Shown here: positions 58,615-64,000 of the stretch, one piece after another
Layout of the letters: every line of letters starts with the position of its first letter
Position numbering within the stretch: position 1 is the stretch's first letter
Origin: Vibrio metoecus
GTDB taxonomy: Bacteria; Pseudomonadota; Gammaproteobacteria; Enterobacterales; Vibrionaceae
DNA length: 64,000 bases
NCBI RefSeq assembly: GCF_000696385.1
Contig: NZ_JJMN01000051.1
Coordinates: forward strand, 1-64,000
Direction of reading: 5' to 3'
Made by a program: the position numbers and the translations under genes
The notes under the pieces: model-generated
What the model was told of the DNA's origin: nothing
The model's database searches: none
The model's input: the letters and a program-made list of their open reading frames with translations, nothing else

Positions 58615-59970
58615 GTGTCACTGATTTTGCAAACGTTGAAACAACCGAACGTGCATCGCCAAGTGCTGGCGATCGCGCTGCCTATGGTGCTGTCTAACAT
58701 TACCGTTCCACTGCTCGGCTTGGTCGATGCTGCGGTGATCGGTCATCTCGAACACGCTTGGTATTTAGGCGGCGTGGCACTCGGCAGCACTATGATTAGC
58801 GTGACATTCTGGCTGCTCGGCTTTTTACGTATGTCGACCACAGGCTTAACCGCCCAAGCGCACGGCGCGCAAAATCCGCAGCAGCTTGGTCGAGTTTTAC
58901 TGCAAGGCAGCGTCATTGCCCTGGGTTTAGCCGCACTGTTTTTACTGTTTCATCGCCCTGTCGCCGAACTGATTTTTCACTTCAGCGATGCCAGCAGCGA
59001 AGTCAAAACCTACGCGCACGCCTATTTCTCTATTCGTGCGTGGAGCGCCCCAGCCGCACTCCTTAACTTTGTGCTATTGGGCTGGTTACTGGGTACGCAA
59101 AATGCCCGTGCCCCGATGTGGATGGTGATCATCACCAACCTGACCAATATTGGGCTCGATCTGCTGTTGGTACTCGGGCTTGGGCTGAAAGTCGAAGGTG
59201 TCGCCATTGCGTCGGTTATCGCCGATTATGCTGGTCTCTTGTTTGGCCTCCTGTGTGTAGGGAGTTACTGGCGGCAGCATCAGCTCCCAGCCCCTTTCTC
59301 ATTCCTTCCTTCTCTCAGCAAAGAGCTCTCACGATTGGTCGCACTCAATCGTGACATCTTCCTCCGCTCACTCTGTCTGCAAGCCGTATTTAGCTTTATG
59401 ACCTTTCAAGGCGCAGCGTTGGGAGATGACATCGTCGCTGCTAATGCGGTGCTGATGAGCTTTTTGATGATGATTTCCTACGGTATGGATGGATTTGCCT
59501 ACGCGATGGAAGCCATGGTCGGTAAAGCAATTGGTGCCAAGGATGATCGCCAACTGCGTACTGCCATGATTAGCAGTACCTTTTGGGCGACCATGATCTG
59601 TTTGCTGTTAAGCCTGATCTTCTTAGGTTTTGGATCGGATCTGATCCAGATGATCACTAACATTCCGAGCGTTCAAGCAACGGCGGAACATTATCTGCCT
59701 TGGCTCGTCGCCATGCCATTAATCGCCGTGTGGTGTTTTCTATTGGATGGTGTGTTTATCGGCGCGACCAAAGGCAAAGAGATGCGAAATAGCATGGCTA
59801 TTTCGGCCGTCGCCTTCTTTGCCATTTACGGGTTCATGACCCACTACGGTAATCACGCCCTGTGGCTAGCCATGCTCAGCTTTATGGCACTGCGCGGTTT
59901 TACCTTAGGGCTTACCTTTTATACGCAGTGGCGCGCGGGGACTTTTTTACCAGCTCGCTTTTCCATTTAA
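58615..59970 (+). CDS. dinF: MATE-family transporter DinF
   Basis: 451 residues starting from a GTG, with 12 TM helices. MATE signatures are ALPMVLSNITVPLLGLVDAAVIGH at the N-terminus and ANAVLMSFLMMISYGMDGFAYAMEAMVGKAIG in the second half. In E. coli dinF is SOS-induced with lexA and lessens oxidative and bile-salt stress. Here an intervening methyltransferase gene separates it from lexA. Confidence 0.92.
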   Translation: MSLILQTLKQPNVHRQVLAIALPMVLSNITVPLLGLVDAAVIGHLEHAWYLGGVALGSTMISVTFWLLGFLRMSTTGLTAQAHGAQNPQQLGRVLLQGSVIALGLAALFLLFHRPVAELIFHFSDASSEVKTYAHAYFSIRAWSAPAALLNFVLLGWLLGTQNARAPMWMVIITNLTNIGLDLLLVLGLGLKVEGVAIASVIADYAGLLFGLLCVGSYWRQHQLPAPFSFLPSLSKELSRLVALNRDIFLRSLCLQAVFSFMTFQGAALGDDIVAANAVLMSFLMMISYGMDGFAYAMEAMVGKAIGAKDDRQLRTAMISSTFWATMICLLLSLIFLGFGSDLIQMITNIPSVQATAEHYLPWLVAMPLIAVWCFLLDGVFIGATKGKEMRNSMAISAVAFFAIYGFMTHYGNHALWLAMLSFMALRGFTLGLTFYTQWRAGTFLPARFSI

Positions 59971-60075
59971 ACCACCTCCGATCGTTTAAGTAGCAGCTGT
60001 TTAGATATCGCCATCCCGAAACATAGCAAAGCCCGCTGGCAGGTAAAACACCGAGCCAGCAGGCGCTTACCTCAA

Positions 60076-61077
60076 CTAATCAAAAGGCTGAGGCTTAGGT
60101 GTATTGTCGTTGGATGGCGGTAAAATGGGTAAAGCAAAGCTTGGTTGCTCTCCTGTTAAGGTATGCAAGAAAGCCACTATCTTACCGTTTTCATCATCGG
60201 TAAATTTACGCCCTAGCTGTAAACGCCCCATGATATCCACTGCGTCTTTAAGCGTGGCCGCTTCTCCGTCATGGAAGTAGGGATACGTTAACGCCACATT
60301 GCGCAGTGTCGGGACTTTAAATTTAAAGCGATCGGCGTCAGCGCCGGTTACCGCACTGAGTCCTTCGACTTTATTGTTGGTTTGATACGGTTCAATCAAA
60401 CCCATTTTTTGGAACGAATTGCCACCTAACGCACTGCCGTTATGACAAGCCACGCAGCCCGAGTTTTTAAACAACTCATAGCCTGCCAGCTCTTGAGCCG
60501 TTATCGCGCTATCATCCCCCATTAACCATTGGTCAAAACGTGAGTATGGGGTCACTAAAGTCTTTTCAAACTCCGCAATCGCTTCGGTCACTTGATCGAT
60601 ATCGAGGGTTGGCTTACCAAACACTAGGCGAAACTCACTCACGTAAGCTGGGATTGATTGCAACACATCAATGGCTAACGTATGCGTAAAAGCCATTTCA
60701 CCCGGATTGGCAATCGGCCCACCTGCCTGCTCTTTCAGATCGGCCGCTCGACCATCCCAAAATTGGGCGATATTCAAACTGGAATTGAGCACAGTCGGTG
60801 AGTTGATTGGACCTTGTTGCCAGTTATGACCGATGGACGTTTTTAAGTTATCACTGCCGCCCATGCTCAAGTTATGGCATGAGTTACACGAGATAAACCC
60901 TGATTTGGATAAGCGCGGATCAAAGTACAGTTTTTTACCCAACTCGGCTTTTCCAATGTGGATTTCCTGCGCAGGTAAAATGGGGGAAACAGGTTCGCTT
61001 CTTGGCGATGCCGCAAAAGCATACCCAGCGAAGGAGAGGGATATCGCTAAGCTCAGCGAGGTAAGAACGACTTTCAT
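60076..61077 (-). CDS. Dihaem cytochrome c peroxidase
   Basis: 333 residues: a signal peptide (about 1-22), CNSCH (about 65-69) for the high-spin haem and CVACH (about 213-217) for the low-spin one, with FDPRLSKSGF and DGRAADLKEQAGGPI, the bacterial cytochrome c peroxidase family. It reduces H2O2 in the periplasm with electrons from cytochrome c. In E. coli the comparable gene allows H2O2 to serve as an electron acceptor without oxygen. It is convergent with dinF. Confidence 0.92.
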   Translation of the reverse strand: MKVVLTSLSLAISLSFAGYAFAASPRSEPVSPILPAQEIHIGKAELGKKLYFDPRLSKSGFISCNSCHNLSMGGSDNLKTSIGHNWQQGPINSPTVLNSSLNIAQFWDGRAADLKEQAGGPIANPGEMAFTHTLAIDVLQSIPAYVSEFRLVFGKPTLDIDQVTEAIAEFEKTLVTPYSRFDQWLMGDDSAITAQELAGYELFKNSGCVACHNGSALGGNSFQKMGLIEPYQTNNKVEGLSAVTGADADRFKFKVPTLRNVALTYPYFHDGEAATLKDAVDIMGRLQLGRKFTDDENGKIVAFLHTLTGEQPSFALPILPPSNDNTPKPQPFD

Positions 61078-61255
61078 AATGGCTTCCTTGTTTTATGTTA
61101 TTGGTTTTATTGTGGCTTTACGTTGCTGACATGTGTTACGGCTCCTGATGTGCAACTGAATCTATGCTCTAAGCGTTTACGAATCGCTTTAAATTAGAGC
61201 CTGCTTATGTGAATAGTAGAAATTCGCCGCGGTGCGAACACTAACCAAGATAGAT

Positions 61256-61269
61256 TTGCTTTAAATCAA
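61256..61269. promoter_or_regulatory. FNR-like site upstream of the peroxidase gene
   Basis: TTGCTTTAAATCAA matches the FNR consensus TTGAT-N4-ATCAA at 9 of 10 defined positions. It is about 180 bp before the start, so FNR activation would need a long leader. The rest of the 312-bp gap shows only the terminator listed next. Confidence 0.5.
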
Positions 61270-61330
61270 AGATGGCGATGACAACATCATCAAAAAGCGA
61301 AGTCGGTCAAACTTTGTGCTGTTCCAAAAA

Positions 61331-61362
61331 CAAAGGGCACCGATAAGGTGCCCTTCTTGACT
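61331..61362. terminator. Terminator after tatC
   Basis: AAGGGCACC, loop GATAA-like, GGTGCCCTT; read leftward after tatC the tail is TTTGTTTTTGG. Confidence 0.8.
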
Positions 61363-61388
61363 TTACGCAGCGCTCAAAGCACGGCTCT

Positions 61389-62141
61389 TTATTCTTCTTC
61401 CTCTTGTCCTTCATCGGCTTCGTCACGGGTATAAAAACGGGCGAAGAACAAGCCGACTTCAAACAACAAGCACATAGGAATCGCGAGTAGCGTTTGCGAA
61501 ATCATATCCGGTGGGGTTAGCAGCATGCCGACCACAAATGCCCCAACAATAATGTAAGGACGCTTTTCCGATAGGCTTTTAGGCGTGGTTGCGCCCGTCC
61601 AGCACAGCAGAATGATCGCAACTGGCACTTCAAACGCGATACCAAAGGCTAGAAACAGCGCCAATACAAAATCGAGATAACTCGCGATATCGGTCGCGAA
61701 TTCCACACCACCGAGTGAAATCGCGGTGAAAAATCCAAACACCAGCGGAAACACCACAAAATAGGCAAAGGCGACACCGCAGTAAAACAGCAGCGAGCTA
61801 GAGACCAACAACGGGAAGATTAAACGCCGTTCGTGCTTATATAAACCGGGAGCCACAAAAGCCCACACCTGATACAAAATGAAAGGCACCGCGAGAAACA
61901 CCGCGGCAATCAACGTCAGTTTTAAAGGCGTGAAAAATGGCGATGCTACATCAGTAGCAATCATGGTTGCTCCTGCTGGGAGCCGATCCACTAAGGGTTT
62001 TGAGACAAACTCGTAAATCTCATTCGAGAAATAGATCAGGCCAATAAACACCACGATGACCGCTGCCACCGCTTTGAGTAGGCGATTACGCAGCTCTAGT
62101 AAATGGCTGATCAAAGGTTGGGTCTGTTCTACGGAAGACAT
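61389..62141 (-). CDS. tatC: Sec-independent translocase TatC
   Basis: 250 residues from the ATG at 62141 ([24 protein letters not shown]), the family start; the reading from 62165 adds eight codons. Six TM helices, with [10 protein letters not shown] and [12 protein letters not shown] loops that receive twin-arginine signal peptides. Last gene of tatABC. The C-terminal tail is acidic ([11 protein letters not shown]). Confidence 0.96.
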   Translation of the reverse strand: MSSVEQTQPLISHLLELRNRLLKAVAAVIVVFIGLIYFSNEIYEFVSKPLVDRLPAGATMIATDVASPFFTPLKLTLIAAVFLAVPFILYQVWAFVAPGLYKHERRLIFPLLVSSSLLFYCGVAFAYFVVFPLVFGFFTAISLGGVEFATDIASYLDFVLALFLAFGIAFEVPVAIILLCWTGATTPKSLSEKRPYIIVGAFVVGMLLTPPDMISQTLLAIPMCLLFEVGLFFARFYTRDEADEGQEEEE

Positions 62142-62218
62142 GCAAACCTCATGTGAACAGATCAAAAAAGAGTTATCACATCAGCGTTAAAGCCTGGATA
62201 ACTCTTTGGAAAGATAGC

Positions 62219-62620
62219 TTAGTCGGCCTTTTTTTCAGCCGGTTGCGGTGCGCTATCGAGGCGCACATCGGGCTCTGTAGCCGAACTGGGGTTGCTACTG
62301 GTAGAGCTAGCTTCACTGCTCGGCGTTGCGGCGTAAGGACGCTGCACTTCCTGCGCGGCTTGCTTGAGTGATTCCACCGATTTTTGCAGTTCAGGAGATA
62401 AATTTTGCATCCCCATCTGCTCGGCTTTGCGCAGGTTTTCTTGCAACTCCTGCACTTTCAGCTCATGCGCTAACTCATCCTTCACGCTATTGGCCATGCT
62501 TTTCGCTGCAGAGACAAACTTTGCCACGCTGCGAATCGCATGGGGTAATCGCTCAGGGCCAAGCACCACCAGCGCCACAATAGCGATCAATACCAGTTCC
62601 CAAAAACCGATATCAAACAC
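62219..62620 (-). CDS. tatB: Sec-independent translocase TatB
   Basis: 133 residues: one N-terminal TM helix ([25 protein letters not shown] with the FGE-like hinge GPERLP), an amphipathic helix and a Ser/Pro-rich variable tail. It forms the substrate receptor with TatC. It is 3 bp after tatA. Confidence 0.95.
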   Translation of the reverse strand: MFDIGFWELVLIAIVALVVLGPERLPHAIRSVAKFVSAAKSMANSVKDELAHELKVQELQENLRKAEQMGMQNLSPELQKSVESLKQAAQEVQRPYAATPSSEASSTSSNPSSATEPDVRLDSAPQPAEKKAD

Positions 62621-62623
62621 GAC

Positions 62624-62872
62624 TTATGCCTGCTCTTTGTCTTTTTTCACTTCAGCAGTCGCATTGGTTTTTGACTGCTCAAGATTTTTGGTTTCAAAAT
62701 CAGCATCTTTCTGATTTGCTGTGGTGTTTGGTTCTTCTTCCGACATGGCTTTCTTGAAGCCTTTTACCGCGCTACCCAAGTCACCACCGATACCACGTAG
62801 TTTCTTAGTGCCAAACAGCAATACCACGATAACTGCAATAATAAGAAGTTGCCAAATACTGATACCACCCAT
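62624..62872 (-). CDS. tatA: Sec-independent translocase TatA
   Basis: 82 residues: TM helix [21 protein letters not shown] with the FG hinge, followed by the amphipathic helix [14 protein letters not shown] and a charged tail. It multimerises to make the transport pore. First gene of tatABC and downstream of ubiB. Confidence 0.96.
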   Translation of the reverse strand: MGGISIWQLLIIAVIVVLLFGTKKLRGIGGDLGSAVKGFKKAMSEEEPNTTANQKDADFETKNLEQSKTNATAEVKKDKEQA

Positions 62873-62929
62873 CTCTTTTACCTCGGGTTATGTGTGAACA
62901 AATCTTCGAGCTTGACCGAGCGACACTCG

Positions 62930-64000
62930 CTACTGGCGATAAGCCCGCCAACTCAACAGCCAACATAACGCACCAATGGTTGCGCTACCGATAGCTAAAG
63001 GTTCTAACTGATTGGAGATCCATATCGCCGAGCATACGACTAATGTGGCTCCAACACCAAACAAAAACTTTCCTGTCCCTTGCTGGCGTTTGGATTGTCG
63101 ATAACCTTGATAAAGACTATCCAAACGCTGATTGAAGTTACGACCTTGCTTTAAGCTGTCATACAGTAATTCTGGCAGCTCAGGCATTTTTTCAAACCAT
63201 AATGGCGCTCGCTCTTTCAGAGCGCTCAAGAAGGCTTGCGGCCCCACTTGCTTGGCCATCCATTTTTCTAAAAATGGCTTGGCAGTCTGCCACAAGTCAA
63301 GTTGTGGGTAGAGCTGACGCCCCAAACCTTCCACATACAGCAAGGTTTTTTGTCACGCAAAACTAAACTGCGGCTGCACTTCCATATTGAAGCGGCGCGC
63401 GGTGTTGAATAGGTTAAGCAGCACATGTCCGAACGAAATTTCGCATAGCGGTTTGGCGAAAATCGGCTCACACACCATGCGGATCGCCACTTCAAACTCA
63501 TCCACATTGGTATCCAGTGGCACCCAACCCGAATCAACATGCAGTTGCGCCACACGGCGATAATCACGATTGAAGAAAGCGAGGAAGTTTTCAGCCAAAT
63601 AGCGCTTATCTTCGCTATTCAGTGTCCCGACTATGCCGCAGTCCAAACCAATCCACTGTGGGTTTTCAGGGTGGTCAGGATTGACGAACACATTACCCGG
63701 ATGCATATCCGCATGAAAGAAACTGTCGCGAAACACTTGTGTGAAAAACACACTCACACCACGTTCCGCCAGTAACTTCATATTGGTACCGTTGGCATGA
63801 AGCCCTGCTAAGTCAGAAACTTGGATGCCATATATTCGCTCAGAAACCATGACAGTTTCATTACAGAAGTCCGTCAGCACTTCTGGTACATACAGCTCTT
63901 CGCTGTTTTCGAAGTTGCGGCGCAGCTGAATGGCATTGGCCGCTTCACGGCGTAGATCCAGCTCATCGAGCAAAGTTTTCTCGTATTCACGCACCACTTC
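62930..64000 (-). pseudogene. ubiB: UbiB kinase-like ubiquinone factor, partial, in-frame stop in this sequence
   Basis: The C-terminal two-thirds of UbiB; the 5' end lies beyond 64000. Kinase-like motifs present are [37 protein letters not shown] and [10 protein letters not shown]. At about 63353 a TGA follows [11 protein letters not shown]; the same frame then continues [20 protein letters not shown] and on to a C-terminal membrane pair. Taking out three single bases (T, G and A within 63353-63373) converts the region to QLVLLQKTLLY, the family consensus. UbiB is needed for ubiquinone synthesis, so error is likely. It is upstream of tatABC, as in E. coli. Confidence 0.88.

Overview
The window is chromosomal DNA of a Vibrio, most probably Vibrio cholerae chromosome 1 near its origin-proximal rrn operons. 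Support comes from several independent marks: gammaproteobacterial synteny (rrn-murI-btuB-trmA-fabR-sthA-rpoH-ftsXEY-rsmD; dapF-yigA-xerC-yigB; cyaA-cyaY; hemCDXY; spf-polA; lexA-dinF; tatABC-ubiB), a 6-bp tandem repeat inside ftsY that matches the V. cholerae VNTR locus VC0147, an RyhB sRNA of Vibrio type beside a small acetyltransferase gene, and a remnant of a Vibrio ERIC-like repeat. I see no prophage, IS element, CRISPR array, tRNA gene or defence island. The window is almost entirely housekeeping genes.

Layout. 1-400: tandem promoters and boxA leader of an rRNA operon that runs off the left edge. 400-6.8 kb: membrane-anchored RRM protein, murI, a DUF71-type ATP-pyrophosphatase, B12-riboswitch/btuB, trmA, yijD-fabR. 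7-14.3 kb: sthA, rpoH, ftsYEX, rsmD, two small membrane proteins. 14.3-17.3 kb: an unusual A-rich, T-poor gap, a 26-residue membrane peptide gene, a HEPN-like membrane protein, acyltransferase. 17.3-26.6 kb: dps, EAL-HDOD protein, LysE-family exporter, pldB, yigL, lipoprotein-tapT, FIST sensor plus GGDEF/EAL protein. 26.7-34.4 kb: lptM-lysA-dapF-yigA-xerC-yigB operon, cyaY, cyaA. 34.7-43.8 kb: hemCDXY, hemN, yihI cluster, cytochrome c4, engB. 44.2-50.5 kb: Spot 42 (with the SpfP peptide), polA, RyhB, GNAT, hemB, TatD nuclease. 50.9-64 kb: glpEG, fliL-like, ubiCA, plsB, lexA-methyltransferase-dinF, cytochrome c peroxidase, tatABC, ubiB (runs off the right edge).

Functional themes are tetrapyrrole supply (hemB, hemCDXY, hemN) feeding cytochromes (c4, c peroxidase), ubiquinone synthesis (ubiC, ubiA, ubiB), cyclic nucleotide signalling (cyaA, the CRP-linked Spot 42/SpfP, two EAL-family proteins), iron control (RyhB, cyaY, dps) and the SOS regulator.

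A striking property of this copy of the sequence is a set of single-base insertions or deletions that break conserved genes: murI (two), yijD, the HEPN-like gene, the FIST gene, the EAL gene 3' end, xerC, lptM, cyaA, the methyltransferase next to yihI (three), the ubiA start and ubiB. In each case the other reading frame restores the expected protein, and several of the genes are essential or nearly so. Sequencing or assembly error is the simplest reading. The most interesting biological leads are an RBS-occluding perfect hairpin and Fur-like box before a methyltransferase placed between lexA and dinF, the T-poor gap, the 26-residue membrane peptide, the membrane-anchored HEPN-like and RRM proteins, the conserved SpfP peptide, and a DnaA-box group before polA.
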